The notes under the pieces are model-generated. The model was not told the DNA's origin, did not search any database, and worked only from the letters and a program-made list of their open reading frames with translations. The translations under genes were made by a program, and so were the position numbers. Positions 13,041 through 25,579 of a stretch of 64,000 bases of DNA are shown here, in pieces. How positions within the stretch are numbered: position 1 is the stretch's first letter; every line of letters starts with the position of its first letter. This DNA is from Scleromitrula shiraiana. Its lineage: Eukaryota > Ascomycota > Leotiomycetes > Helotiales > Sclerotiniaceae. The DNA is taken from NCBI GenBank assembly GCA_028455995.1, contig JABELC010000002.1, positions 2,294,001 through 2,358,000 of the forward strand. Reading direction: 5' to 3'.

Positions 13041-14181
13041 CTCGGATAACAAAGGAGAATGAAGCGATTCATATCATATCATGATATCTCAAGATATATG
13101 GATATCAAAACGATATGACTCAATAGTTTTGTTTTACTTGCTCGTGCTCAAGAATGCTGCGTTTGATTAGTTTGCATTTCCATGGATGCGGGAATCGCGT
13201 TGGTTAGAGTGATTCATTAAAGCATTGCTTGCTCGTGTTCAAGGAATCTTTTGAGTTACTTTAATTTTCACCATTTACGCTCCATTAAGGAAAATGATTC
13301 TGTGCGTCGGTTTTTAGTGGTAATCTGGAAGTAAGACATGTTATTTATGCTTGTTGATTTGACTATCGTCTTATGGACTATAAAATGATATATTGCTTTG
13401 TGGCGGCGTTCTGTTAGTTTGAGGAAGATGGTCTAGCTATAATAGTTGCAGCGTAAATCTGCCTATGTTCATATCAAATATAAAAATCACACGTTGTTCA
13501 AATTAAAAATCAAGTCATTCATTCGTAATATTTTCAATTGATCTGTCCTATGCTATGTATCTATCTATCCCCATAACCCTGTGTATACTAAAAGTACATC
13601 CACGTAAGTTATGCCATGAATGAAATGTATATGGTCCGGCCATGTATTTTACCCATTCATTTATTTCCCTTCCCATCCATCTCATATGCTAGTAGAAAAC
13701 TTGAAATATGAATATGAACAGAACCAGCTGTCAGAGTCAATATCAAGTGCTATGCTACTATGTTAAAAAAAAAAGCGTAGAATTGATTTAGTGCAAAATA
13801 AAAGTAAGAGTGAAAGCAAAGAAGAAAGAAAAAGCGAAAAAAAAAAGCAAATGAAGACAAGGTGCTAGCAATTATCGCAATAGATCCTGGCGATTAATGA
13901 TCCTAGCGATTAACGATCCTAGCGATTAACGATCCTAGCGATTAATGATCCTAAGTATCAACCAGTTCACTGACTGAATGGTCGACTGGTTGATAGCATC
14001 GCTGCATTGCGACACGATAATAGTCCAACAAGCGATCTCCATATGCTATTCATGAAGTAGAAGTAACCGCCAAATCCCTAAACCGTAACCCAAGACTCAA
14101 AACCCATGACTTCCATTTTGGCCATTAGATGAAAACAAGCAAAATAGAAGATCCAAATGAAAACTAAGACAACTCAATAAA
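13041..14181. other. convergent intergenic region, no gene seen
   Basis: 1.1 kb between two convergent genes. It serves as the 3' flank of both and holds one 16-bp tandem repeat (13883-13955). Nothing else was identified. Confidence 0.5.
13883..13955. repeat. 16-bp tandem repeat, about 4.5 copies
   Basis: The unit GATCCTAGCGATTAAC, with C/T at the last base and one G/A change, is repeated head to tail at 13883, 13899, 13915, 13931 and, partly, 13947. It lies between convergent genes. Confidence 0.9.
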
Positions 14182-17100
14182 TCAAGCACTAGCCCAAAAA
14201 TCATCCATGTTATTGAATTTGTATTTCGAACTCGTACTTTGAGGCTGCTGCCCCTGCTGCTCATCAGGAGTCTCACCCCAAGTAGCAGTAGCATCGCCAC
14301 CTCCAACACCACTCCAAGCGCCAATATTGCTGGTGGATTGGGCCCAGGGACGTTCATAATTAGACGAGTTTGATCCGGGTGATCCTCCTCTCTCTGGACC
14401 TCTCTCCTCACTACTTGTATTTGTATCTCTTGATGGTAATTCTGGACCTTGCTCCCACTCAGGGCTTTTGAACGAAACGTGCTTGTCGTAAGGAGAGTCA
14501 TGAGGACCTCGAGTGCGGAAGGTAAGATTTGAATCATCGTCTTCAATCGACGGCTGACGATAAACCTTATTATTTGGTGGCGTTTCTGGGGAGAATGTAG
14601 GAGATGGAACCAATGCCTTTTCTGGATTCGTCCCATAGCTATAATGTTGGGAAATGGAACCGTTGATGTCGGATGAAAGCATTCCAGTTCCACTATTGAT
14701 TGGACTAGGATGAAGGTGGGGGTGAGGTTTCGAGTTGGCTCCATTGATGTCGATAGAACCGGGTTTTTTGCGAGAACTTGAACCTTCAGCTTCTGTAGGT
14801 AGAGGATACTGCTCAGTGATATCTTGAAGTTCAGTGCCACCATTCGTGGCGTTACGTACCATAGGTGGTGGTGGGCGTCTAGTGGCAGTAGTACGTCTCG
14901 GGTTTGGCTGGGTAGGTGACGGGGTATAAGCTGGAGGCTCATCAAATGTCTTTAGAGGTTCGTCAAATGTCCTTCGAGGTTCGTCAAATGTCCTTCGAGG
15001 TTCGTCAAATGTCCTTCGAGGTTTGTCAAACGTTCTTTGAGGATCGTTGAATGTTCTATGAGGCTCATTAAACGTCCTTCGAGGCTGGTCGAAAGTCTTT
15101 CGATTCTCTTCTTCGGAACTAAAAGACTCCGGGCGTATATCCGATTGGCCATCAACCCAAGAAACAACCTGTCCCCTGGGTCGACTTTGGCGATTATTAG
15201 TGACATATGAGTAGTACGAATCTGCTGGAGGACTTGGCGCCATGGGCGGAATGCGACGTCCACGGCCTTGTGGACTTAGTTCATGTTGACGAAACCTAGG
15301 TGGCATATCCAAGTTTTGGTGAGCCGCAATGTCTGAGAGTTTGTTAGTTATATAGGGCACCCATTATGATAAGCTGAATACTCACATGCTCTCATATCTT
15401 CCTCTGAGCTTCTTGTTGAAGCAAGTTCGGAATCGTAATCATTCCCCCGACGATATCCTCCGCGTCTGACTGTCCTACGCTCCCAACTCTCAAAGCTGTG
15501 TATACTTTCTAGACTGCTCCTACTTCTAAAGCCAAATTCATTGCTAGCAGCTGAAGCAACGTCTGCATACCATTCATCGCCATTCTCATTTGAGAATAGG
15601 GCTCTTCGTCTATGGTCTGGCCTATCAGCCGCTCTTCTATGTTCATACGTATCCTGATGTAGGGGGGGACTTTGACGAAAGGCTCTTTCAGTCACTGTCA
15701 CTGTTTCAAAGTCTTCGTCCAAAGGTTCTCGAGTTATGGTGCGGACGGACTCCCAAGCATACTCCTCGGGATGTTGACAATCCAAACGACGATAATTGGT
15801 TTGGCTCTCTCGTTCTTCTGGTTGTATGTCGTCTCGCCTGGATGCACGATCTGTGCCCTGAACAATTGTGTAAGGTATAGGCATAGGAATGTTTGTAGAC
15901 GAAGTTCGAAAAGATTCGCGCTGAACTGGTCTATTGATTGAAATCGGCTCATAGGAACGGGGTCGTCGATTCTGTTGTCGATAGTATGGATCTCGCTCCG
16001 GAGATTGCTCATCCGAACGGAGCTCTCGATCCTGCATTCGGGATCGAAAGCTCGAGTTGAGTTTTGGTGATGTATGTCTTGCGGGTAGTTTTCGAGAATC
16101 TACATCAATCTCGATAGTTGAGCGTCTTGGTTCTCTGAGCGAGGAACGATCGGATCGATTTTCCTCAGGAGCTGTATATTCTATTGAAACCATTTTCTTC
16201 ACTTTGGACATACTTCGCTCTTCTCTTCTGCCTCTAGGAGATGGTTTCCATCGATGCACTTTCTCCTCGATGAAAACATCATGATGGCTCTTCGATTTCT
16301 GTTTATCCTTCTCCTTTTGAGGATCCTTTTTTCCCTTCTAGTGCAAACTCATTAGCATCAGATTTTGAGGATCGTTCGGAATTGAGATTTGTTTTACCTT
16401 CTTAGATTTCTTTTTGTCCTGAGTTTGCGTCGGACCACCGTCGCTACTATCCGAGCCACTTGAAGAAGAATCCTCCGAGTCATCCTTTTGACACTTACGA
16501 CAGAGCCCAGGAGTGGGATCATCATCTGAATCGAGAGGGTTCTCGTGGTGAAATTTTCTTGAACGTAGTTGCCCACAGTTATCACACATGTGCCTTCGGA
16601 TGATGAATGTAGTTGTCTTCCCAGTGCGTTTTTTGCCCTTTTTGCACTTTTTGTCCTTTTTATCCTTTTTGTCCTTTTTCTTGGGTTCATTGGACGCAGG
16701 TTTCTTGCTGGATTCAAAATGTTTTGCTAGTCGTTTGAGTTGTTCATAGTCAGGAGGTGGTGGAGATGAGGCTCTTTGTGCTTGCGGTGGAACAAAGTAA
16801 CAGTATGGCTGTGGTGGAAGTTGTGCCACTTGAGAAATTTGTGGTGTAGTAGCATAATGCATGGGCATTGGATATGGGTGTTGAAAACCTGGTGCCGTAA
16901 AAGGAGGTTGCGGATGATGGCTAGAGGGGGTGTAAGAGATCGGAGCAGTGATAGGAGATTTAGTCCTGCGAGGGACTGGTCGAGGATCGAGTGGTTTTTG
17001 AGAAACATACACAGGGGATTTTGATCTCAAGCTCGTGTACGACCTCGTACGCTTCGGATGAAGTCTGTGACTCCTGACGCCAAATGCTTCTCCTAAGAGG

Positions 17101-17342
17101 CTGACACCCAAGTTCTCAGTTCGCTCACGCTTGTTTCTGGCAAGTACAAGCTGGCCACGGGACTTGGTTAAGTATGGCTTGCCAGGTGGTATTATTTCTT
17201 CGGCGTTCGAGAAATAGCCATCAGAGCGCGGTGCTCTGTACCTATGAGTAATCAGCATCAAGTATCATTGAAAGAGACTCCATAGTAAATTGTGGTTTCA
17301 CAATTCCTCGAAGCCAAGGGGATAGACATACACAGTGAGCAT
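14182..17342 (-). CDS. large disordered protein with CxxC-CxxC motif and RTFDEP heptad array
   Basis: Four exons on the minus strand (17342-17332, 17241-16398, 16337-15386, 15332-14182) give 985 residues. The first exon is only 11 nt (Met-Leu-Thr plus two bases) before a GTATGT donor; joined to the CATAG acceptor it reads MLTVYRAPRSDG. This gives the only ATG start I could find. The protein is basic and Pro-rich at first, then has a Lys-rich block (KKKDKKDKKDKKCKKGKK), and then CDNC, 24 residues and CRKC (about 223-254), a possible zinc ribbon. An acidic Ser/Asp stretch and long Arg/Ser/Glu-rich disorder follow. Near 680-735 a heptapeptide like RRTFDEP occurs eight times. I do not recognise the family; a nuclear or scaffold role is only a guess. 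Confidence 0.72.
14935..15105 (-). repeat. 21-bp coding tandem repeat (RRTFDEP heptapeptide, eight units)
   Basis: Eight consecutive 21-bp units encode RKTFDQP, RRTFNEP, HRTFNDP, QRTFDKP, three units of RRTFDEP and LKTFDEP. The three middle units are almost identical at DNA level, which suggests recent expansion. The outer ones have drifted. Confidence 0.9.
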
Positions 17343-18070
17343 GTTGAAACTACTTTTTTTTTGCAAAGACAAATCCCAAATTTGTATAAAATGAAACTAG
17401 AGGAGATATTTGAAATCGAAGAACCAAGTATTCAGGCCAGTCGTCATAACAAAATTATTGAAAAATTAACGAAAAAAGTTAGAAAGAAAGAGTTTGAAGG
17501 AAGGAATTTCGAGAAAGTGTCAATTGAAAGTATTTGAGAAGAAGATATACAACTAAACAAAAAATTAAATGAGAGAGGAGAGGATTGTAAAGAGAGATTT
17601 GTAGTGTGTGGTGTATTATGTATTATGAAGAAGGAGAAAGCAACGAGAAGGAAGAAAAATTGACAATAGGAGGAAATCCTGATGGTATACGACGAAGAAG
17701 GTGAATTAATTAATAAAGGTGATAGTTGGCTGCTACAAGGAAATCGAATGATAATGACCCAAACGTCCATACAAAAAAAAAAGAAGAAGCAACTTGAATT
17801 GAAAGAGTGGTGAAGTGAATTTCAAGGTCGGGATTCGGGCGAATAGAAATTTTTTTGTCAACTTTTTATTTAGTCCTTTGAGAAAATCTTAATTCTTTAA
17901 AATAATGAGGCCAAGAAGACTGATGATGATGATGAGGATTCTTGAGGATTCTTGAGGACTGTAGGACTGAAACTTTGGAGAGGTGAATTTGATGAATGAA
18001 ACGATAAAACTCATCATGCGTTTTGATCTGACATAATATTTTCGGATTATGGAGAGATCTTCAGATTTAC

Positions 18071-18118
18071 CTTTTGACTTTTGACTTTTGACTTCAACTT
18101 CAACTTCAACTTCAACTT
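18071..18118. repeat. TTGACT / TTCAAC hexanucleotide tracts
   Basis: Three units of CTTTTGA-like sequence are followed by four units of CTTCAA. It is a short intergenic microsatellite. Confidence 0.8.
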
Positions 18119-18419
18119 GGAGGGTTTGATAGATAAAGACTGTGAGGATATTATGAGCTTCCAAAGCAAACCAAAGGAAAAAAAAACCTAAGACAATTGG
18201 ATTGTGGAGTTGTAAAAATTATGTGCTAATTATGTGCTACGTTTTCTTTTTTATTTGAGAAAGAGCGATTGAGTATATACTCCCTTATATATTTCTGCTT
18301 GTGAGGTTCCTAGCCCTAGAATGTATAAGTTGTCAAAAAGAAAAAACTCTTCAGTTTGTAATCTTATAATAACAAGTGAATTCATTTTGAGGGAGAATAT
18401 CACATCAAATACCTAGGTG

Positions 18420-18545
18420 GAAATCATCATGTCCAATAGCATCCTATCTAATAGAGATTATCATATCTCATATGAATAGATTATCATATCCAATAGAGAA
18501 TACCATGACAAGTAGAGAATATCATGTCGAGTAGAGAATGTCCTT
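18420..18545. repeat. degenerate ~25-bp tandem repeat
   Basis: A unit resembling ATCATATCCAATAGAGAAT recurs about five times with substitutions. It is intergenic and of unknown role. Confidence 0.6.
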
Positions 18546-18778
18546 GTCTTTGATCCTCAACCAATTTTCAATGGGTGATAACTTACAAGATTCATAGTAT
18601 GAAGTTTATACCTATAACGATGTTGCCCATGGTAATCACCTAAATGTCACAATAGTAAATTCCTTTCTATACATAGCGCCAAACTTGCTACATTTTTTGG
18701 TAAAAGCGCCAAGCCCAATATACGACGAGTATATGATACAAAAGCAAATATTAAAACATGTTATTCACTCCCTTTTCT

Positions 18779-21387
18779 CTATTCAACCCTCAAAACTTTT
18801 GGTCCTCTCCTCTTTGTTGTCTTCTTCTTCTTGTTGCCTCTATCAAATGACGCAGCCGATGCATGGTCTCGGCCAACGTTATCAAGGTCCTTCACCTTGT
18901 AGATTCGGATGATCCAGTTCTCACTGGTGAATGCTTCTTCCACAGTATTCAAAACTGGTCCATTGTCTGGCATCTTAACTCCACGAACTCGATCTTGGGT
19001 TTGTCCCGGTGGGAAGAGAGAGTTATAGTTGTAGTATGACATCTTGTACCTATTGGGTTGTTAGTAGATATTCGTAGTATCATAGATAGTAATATCATAA
19101 GTAGAAGCTTACATCAAGCTGTCCTTCATAGTTTGGGTGGCACCTTCATCCACTCTGTATTCTCCTCGCTCAGTGAAGAAGTCACGCTCCTTCACCTCAC
19201 CAGGCCAAATTCCTTCAGCGATTCTAACCATCCATAAGAACTTGTTAATATCATCTCCAGAGTATCCGAGAAGACCACCGAAAACAACGAGAACGTAATC
19301 AACTTCATGTTGGCGCATGATAGGATAACTGACTTCCTCACGGGAACTCATGGCTTTTCCGACAGTGGCGATGTGAGTGTTGTTCCAAGTATTGTTGTCG
19401 ACGAGTGTTGGTCTATCGGCCATACCACCAATTTGGTAACCATAATCCCACCAAGACATGATCTTAGCATCCTCCTTGGTGTTTTGTCTCAACCATTGGT
19501 ATGCTTCTCTATAATCATCAATGATATGTTGGCTACCATCTGGCAGTCTGCTTGCCAAGACAACGGAAGGAGATGAGTAAGCATTTGATGTTACCCATGT
19601 GCAATGAAGAACGAAGATCAAGAGATATGTCGTCATAGCGGTGACAACTGAAACTTTGGAGAATGAGGCATAGATGCCAACAAGCGGTTGACGCATAGAT
19701 CTTAATCCCTCTTGCTTGACTGCCTTCTTTGATACTGCCGGGGTGCCGCTTGCGACTTCCGGTGCAGCAGCCGAAGCTGGTTCTTCTGGTGATGAGAAAG
19801 TGAGGTAAGTGTCCAATATGTTAGACAATACCAGAGCTGCAGCAACACAAACAATTGGGGTCAAGGTAAGCATCAATCGAACCATGACACCAGAGAAGTA
19901 ACTGGCAAGAACTGCATAAACTACGACGAAGACTTGCTCGTCTGCAAGCTTCAAGAAGCAGAGGTAGACACCAGCAGGGAAGAGCCAGATAAGAAGGTTC
20001 AAGTCAAAGAAGTACGCTGGCCATGCGGTTGGCTGATGCTCGGAGACGGAAGCAATGATAGGAATATGGATCTTGGCATATCCTGTGTCCCACAGAGAGT
20101 AGAATCGACCGGTCCAAGGAGCAATGACACCAGAAACAGTCAAGAGTACTAGACCACCGAAGGAGATGGTGAAAACGGCAAGGACGAAACCTCTGAGAAG
20201 GGTTGCGAATTGTTTGCTTGGCACGCCCGAACGGACAAATTCGACGAATCCGACCAATTGAAGGAGACCGAAAACACCTGGAGGAATTAGCAAGTAGGAA
20301 AAATTGATAGAACAGAATACATACCGAGAGCAGACATATGCTCACTACTGCGGATTGGCAAGAATCCTACGAAAGGAATTTGCATGCTTGCCAACGTGCC
20401 AAGTGCATACCAGGTACAGTAACTGACGTACACTCTCGGGCTGTATCTTCCCATACAGACCAACACAAATACGTGAAGAGGGATCAAATTGGTAATGAAG
20501 ACGTATCCTCCCCAAGCTGACACCATATATCCGTAAAATAGAGCGCAGAGAGCACCCCAGAAAGCAGATCCAAGCTTAACAGCCTTAATCCAGAGGTAGA
20601 AGGTAAATACAAGCAAGAAGATTGCAATGGCTTCGTTATCGTAGCTGCCAGCAACCGATCGCGAAATATAACCTGGAGCAATTCCCATGAAGATGGCAGC
20701 GAGAAGACCGGCCGATGGAGATGTCGACATTTCATTGGTGAAAAGATATGTTGCAAAAGCTGTTAAGCCAGAGAAAGCTGGTGCAAGAAGTACACAAATG
20801 TTTCTGATATCAACGGGTATAGTGAGAGCTCGGAGGGCGTGGTAAATAGCACCACTGGTCACCATAAGACCTGGGTATAGGGTTCCTCCAGTAACTCGTC
20901 CAAGTGGATGCCATGTTCGATCATCGAACCAATCCCAGAAATCGTAGAAGCCATGCGATACTAGATACTTTGTTGCTCTGAAATTGAACCAAGGATCGAC
21001 TAAATATAAGTTAGTGATCGAGCTTTGGAGAAGTTAAAAGAGGGAAGTCGAGTAATTCTGGAACTCCATGTATCGTGGGGTGTTCAGTACTAACATTCGT
21101 GAATTATACTTTCGAAGCCTATTTAGAATAAGATTAGCATTTGGCTGGTTTATTAAATGATTGTAGAGACTTCAGCAGAAGCATTGTGTACTCTCAATGC
21201 CATTTAGTGTGAGCAAAAAAGAAGTCTGGAACGTTATATGAGAATTGAAGTACTTACGAATCACAGAAAACAGACGACTGGCAATTGCAGCTGCAGCAAT
21301 TAAACAGAGAATGACAATTCGTAAAACCCCACGAGTATTCTTCCCCGTACTTCCTTCGAAGAACGGTTCCTGTGTTTTTGCAGCCAT
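18779..21387 (-). CDS. STT3: oligosaccharyltransferase catalytic subunit STT3
   Basis: Five exons on the minus strand (21387-21258, 21118-21095, 20999-20325, 20277-19113, 19049-18779) give 754 residues, close to fungal STT3 length. The subunit transfers the preassembled glycan from dolichol to Asn-X-Ser/Thr in the ER lumen. After a first membrane helix come SRLFSVIRFESIIHEFDPWF, holding the conserved DPWF loop split across three exons, and RSVAGSYDNEAIAI. SVSEHQPT lies near 353 and the catalytic-site hallmark WWDYG near 552. The last exon starts MYKMSYYN and ends in a basic tail, as in yeast. About a dozen hydrophobic segments are evident. The second exon is only 24 nt. All intron phases close, and no disruption is seen. 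Confidence 0.97.
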
Positions 21388-22101
21388 ATTGATGGTAGCG
21401 TTAAGGGAAAAAAGGAAAGTTGTCGTTGTGAAGGCTCTCAAGATTATACCTTAACACATATCTGTTCGTACGCTGCACTATCAGAGCGAAGCTTCGCGTC
21501 AGTTACAGGGATTACCTTTGTGGCCCGCTTCACCCGCCGCACTAAGTTTCATTGGTCACGTGAGCATGCTATATATATGATCGAGAGAGGAGGGGGCCGC
21601 AAAACCATTATCTCCAGCTTCTAGTTTGGCATTTGATTTCGTTCAAGGAAGATTACTATATAGTAGGCAGCGTTACTTAATTTCTGGAACTTGTATATTG
21701 GTTTCTGCCACCCAATAAGACAGCCCACAATGTTGAGTTCATCAGATGAATGTTAATATATGGTTGAGAGGTATACGCATACTTCACTTCACTCCTTTTC
21801 TGAATACAGCACAAAAGCAAGATCATAATGTCCCGAGGAATATGCCGACTCATATAGCACCCTTTCTTTACTTCGTACACAATCGAAAATCTGGTCCCCA
21901 ACAACAGAAGCTTCCAGCTGCATTGGTCTATAGTACATTGTACAAGAAGTATCACCTAAGTGATATCTAAAGCTTTTTGTATCTTTGAAACACTCCTCAA
22001 CCACTGCTTGACATCTTTGCAGCTTGCATCAGCTCAAAGATGCCAATTCAGTGATCTCCTCTATCATTACCCATCATTAAGCCCATTGCCAAATCTTTCC
22101 C
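21388..22101. other. intergenic: STT3 promoter and 3' flank of ATP synthase subunit e
   Basis: 0.7 kb between two minus-strand genes. The STT3 promoter elements near 21551-21580 are the only feature I can name; the rest shows no coding signal. Confidence 0.5.
21551..21580 (-). promoter_or_regulatory. probable STT3 promoter elements (CCAAT, CACGTG, TATA-like)
   Basis: About 165-195 bp upstream of the STT3 ATG the minus strand reads a TATA-like ATATATATAGC (21568-21579), then CACGTG (21557-21562), then CCAAT (21551-21555). The close clustering suggests a core promoter. It is unproven. Confidence 0.35.
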
Positions 22102-22625
22102 CTACTTATTTTCCGCCGTTAACACGTTCAAGTATGCCTCCAAATCGAATTTTGGGTCCGTGGGATCCCTTATGACTGTATAAAGTATTAGTAATACTCA
22201 ATATGGCATCTGTGATCGTAGGAACAAAGAGTTGTATTCCGTTGAATATAACAAGGTTGCTGGGAAGATATGAAATAATATAAGAACTAGACGTACTATC
22301 ACCACCTTCAGTCTTTTGACTCGCAGGTAAATTCTTTTTTGTGTATTCTGCTTTTGCTTGTTCGATCAACTTTTGCTTGTGCTCATATTCTCGTTTTTTT
22401 GCTGCCAACTTTGCTGCTGCTGTGATGCTTGATTGATGGTAAACCCCATAAAAGACACCTGCGCCGAGCGCTGACCACCGCAGAACCTATAGAAGAAGAC
22501 TACTTAGCACAATTTCCAAGAGAATGCAAAAGAATGATGTTGAACTTGTGGAGAGTCCTGGGGGGTTGTGGTGGAACTCCTCGCGAAAACTTAGATAAAC
22601 GTACGTTAACCCCAGTTGAAGCCAT
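22102..22625 (-). CDS. TIM11: mitochondrial F1Fo-ATP synthase subunit e
   Basis: Three exons on the minus strand (22625-22605, 22486-22297, 22175-22102) give 94 residues, the usual size. Exon 1 encodes only MASTGVN. The joined start MASTGVNVLRWSALGAGVFY contains a membrane helix with a GxGxxxG-like pattern typical of subunit e (Tim11/Atp21), which helps dimerise ATP synthase in the inner membrane. A Lys/Glu-rich coiled coil follows (KKREYEHKQKLIEQAKAEY). The third exon adds IIRDPTDPKFDLEAYL and ENK-stop, as in other fungal subunits. Reading through the second intron would replace this end with unrelated sequence. Confidence 0.93.
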
Positions 22626-23058
22626 CGGGAGAAGTTGTGAGAATATGCCGAAATCGAGGTATTGAGAAGAGGAGTGACAGAGGAGATACCAATTGAATAG
22701 GGTATCACACTTGTGGGGAGATGGGAGTGGTTGTCGTCGGCAATCAACTTTCAACTTTTTTCAATGTGGTCGGATGAAATTCGATCTCCATCGCGGCATT
22801 TTGCGGAGCAGCCACAGGAACCTTAAAATTAATTTCGGAATTTCCACGTGATTCAAAGTTATGCATATTCTCGAACGCGACGAGCAGGACATTCGTGTAC
22901 ACGTCTTTGTATCACTTTTAAATCAACCATTAAACCTACCCAGATATATCTCTAAGATAATTCTTTCCTATTTACGAACTTTGAACAATCCAAAAACCGT
23001 TGTATTGCGGTGAAATAAAGACTCGCGCCCAACGATATGGGCATATATCTCGAGCATA
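22626..23058. other. divergent promoter region (ATP synthase subunit e / dynein intermediate chain)
   Basis: 433 bp separate two opposite starts. A CACGTG occurs near 22846. No other element is claimed. Confidence 0.45.
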
Positions 23059-25197
23059 ATGCAACAACGCCGAGATGAGATCCTGGCGAAGAAAGCCAAG
23101 CTTGCAGAATTAAAGAGGCAGAGGGAACTTCGTGCCAGGGAAGTTTCAGCAAGTAGACAAAGTGCGGGAAGCTCAAGCGATGTAATAAACCCATCTTCAT
23201 GTCTGAATTAAACTTACATGTTGTAGCTTGCATCCCCAACTCCAGGAAGAGCCGACAACCGCAGAGAACTCGACAGTTTAATTTCCAGCTTAGTTGGTGA
23301 CAGTAGGCCGAGCTCGACGGGTCCTGGAGGTGTAGGATCACCTGCGAAGGGTAGTCGACCAAATAGTGTATTAAGTGGCGGCGAACTCAGTAACGAGAAC
23401 TCGGAAAGTCCATCGCATGTCCAAGCCTCACACCCACAAACCTTGCCAATCTCGACACAAGCACTCTCTACAGTTCCTCTATCCACGGTATACGAGTTTA
23501 CACCGTCCCCTGTGAAGGAAGTGTTTTCTTACAGTAAAGGGGTACAAACAACGGAAGAATGGGGCACTCAAACATCTGGACCTCGAGCCTTCGACGACTC
23601 AGATGAAGAAAATGATATACCCTCTGTAATGCAATCGCCTAGCAAGCGGCTTAGCAGACGTGAGCGCGATAGGGAGGAAGAACTAAGAGAAAACATACGG
23701 AGAGAAATTGAAGAAGAGTTGAAAGCGACTAGAGAGCTTGTAGATGGTTCCGCAAGGCCAGATTCTCAACATACATCAGTAGCCAATTTCCCTGCGCGAA
23801 TCTTGACAAATGAGGAACTCAATGCGGTGACTTCTTCCGAAGATTTTATGGATTTCGTTGAAAGATCTAGTAAGGTCATAGAAAGGGCTTTAGATCAAGA
23901 ATACGATGTACTTGCGGATTATGGATTGAGCGGTGCACAGGGAGTAGGCGACGATGATGAATTCGGTAACACTGGCGGGAAAGGGAGGAGGAAGATTAAG
24001 GAGATTGCACAATTTTATGATGAACGTTGGTCAAAGAAACGAATGATTAGCGCCATCGATTTCTCACCAAAATTCCCCGAGCTTGTTCTTGCAGCCTATA
24101 CAAAGAATCCTTCGGCACCTCATGATCCTGACGGACTGGTTCAAGTGTGGAATATGCATCTCCATGACAGACCGGAGTTTGTATTCCATGCTCAATCAGA
24201 TGTTCTCGCCGCCAAATTCTCCCCCTTTCACCCTAATCTGATTATTGGAGGTGCTTATAGTGGCCAGGTCCTGCTCTGGGATACCAGAGCCAAATCAGCA
24301 CCAGTACAGAAGACTCCCTTGACAGGATCTGGACATACCCATCCAGTCTATTCTGTGGATATCGTGGGCACACAAAATGCCAACAACATTATTTCGTGCT
24401 CGACAGACGGTGTTATGTGCGGTTGGACCGTTGATATGCTCGCTCAGCCACAAGAGCTCCTTACATTAACAACCCCACCACCCGCAAAGACAGAAGACTT
24501 GAGTCCTACCTGTATGGCCTTTCCTCAGACAGATCCAACGTATTTCCTTGTTGGCACGGAAGCTGGGACTGTTTACTCATGCCACCGCTATGATCGAGCC
24601 GGTGCCAAAGCAGGTGTCGATCAACGAACAAGATATAGTGGCCACACTGCACCGGTTATGTCACTAAATTTCCATCCTGCAAAAGGGCCTGTTGATCTAG
24701 GAGATTTACTTCTGACAAGTTCTATGGATTGGAGTGTGAAATTGTGGAAAATCCGTGCTCCAGCTGCAACCTCTACAACTGCCATTACTGAAAAGGCTCA
24801 CGTGGTCTCTCCATTACTCGATTTTACCCGAGAAGATTTGGTATACGACGCAGCTTGGTCGCCTATCAAACCAGGTGTATTCTCTCTTGTTGATGGCGCC
24901 GGTAATCTGGAGGTCTGGGATATCACTGTTGATAGCGAAGTTCCCGTCTCCAAGGTCCAACCTAGTGCTCGAAAGGGAGGTCGAAGTATAATGTCGAAGA
25001 GTCTGAACAAAGTTGCATGGGAGCGAACCGAAGGCAAACGTCTAGCAACTGGTGGCATTGATGGAATGCTCTCTATCTTTGAAGTTGGTCCCGATCTGGG
25101 CGGTAAAGATAGTGCTAGAAATGAAGAATGGGCAAGTGTCAAGAAATTGGTGGCTAAAATAGAATCGGCGCATTCCAATGGGCTTAATGGGATCTAA
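23059..25197 (+). CDS. cytoplasmic dynein intermediate chain
   Basis: Two exons, 23059-23181 and 23227-25197, give 697 residues, in the family's range. Residues 1-40 are a charged helix (MQQRRDEILAKKAKLAELKR) that in this family binds p150/dynactin. After the 45 bp intron comes LASPTPGRADNRRELDSLIS and a serine-rich linker with the light-chain-binding type motif KGVQTTEEWGTQT (TQT). The C-terminal half is a WD40 propeller, for example AKFSPFHPNLIIGGAYSGQV, LLTSSMDWSVKLWKI and VAWERTEGKRLATGG. The protein links the dynein heavy chain to dynactin and cargo for microtubule transport and nuclear migration. No disruption is seen. Confidence 0.95.
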
Positions 25198-25579
25198 GTG
25201 TGGAATATGGAGATGATGAAGTGTAATGAGGATTCAAAGTCATGTATTGGCTGTATTGTCAATAAATATGGAGTCATTGCGTTGCGCATATACCCTAGTT
25301 AATCAACATACTCAGTATTTCACTCTTTTCATCTACATGATGGTATCTCTCGGGAATCAGTCTCAACGAAACTTTTAAATTATCAGCAATATTTGAATCG
25401 TTCGCTTGCTATACCCCGAAGCTGCATTTCAGTCAATAAGAACGTATCTTCTTATATTGGCATGAGGCAGTTGATACAATTTCAAGTACTACAGTGTTAC
25501 AATTCTTCACAAGTAAAACATTACAGCTACGAATTCAACCCAAGTTTGTTCCAACCTACATCCACTCAACCCTTCGTAA
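25198..25579. other. convergent 3' flank
   Basis: 382 bp between the ends of the dynein gene (plus) and the aldo-keto reductase (minus). AATAAA is present at 25261-25266, a plausible 3'-end signal for the dynein gene. Confidence 0.4.

Larger units (their letters stand above)
17343..18778. other. intergenic, no gene seen
   Basis: 1.4 kb between the start of the heptad-repeat gene and the end of STT3 (both minus). It contains hexanucleotide tracts near 18071-18118 and a degenerate ~25 bp repeat near 18420-18545. Open frames are AT-rich and not gene-like. Confidence 0.5.

Noticed and set aside
14097..14945. 282-codon minus-strand frame
   Set aside because: Overlaps the heptad-repeat gene in another frame of the same strand; only the main frame joins the other exons.
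22106..22408. 100-codon frame with a hydrophobic C-terminus
   Set aside because: It is ATP synthase subunit e read through its second intron; the spliced model gives the conserved C-terminus.
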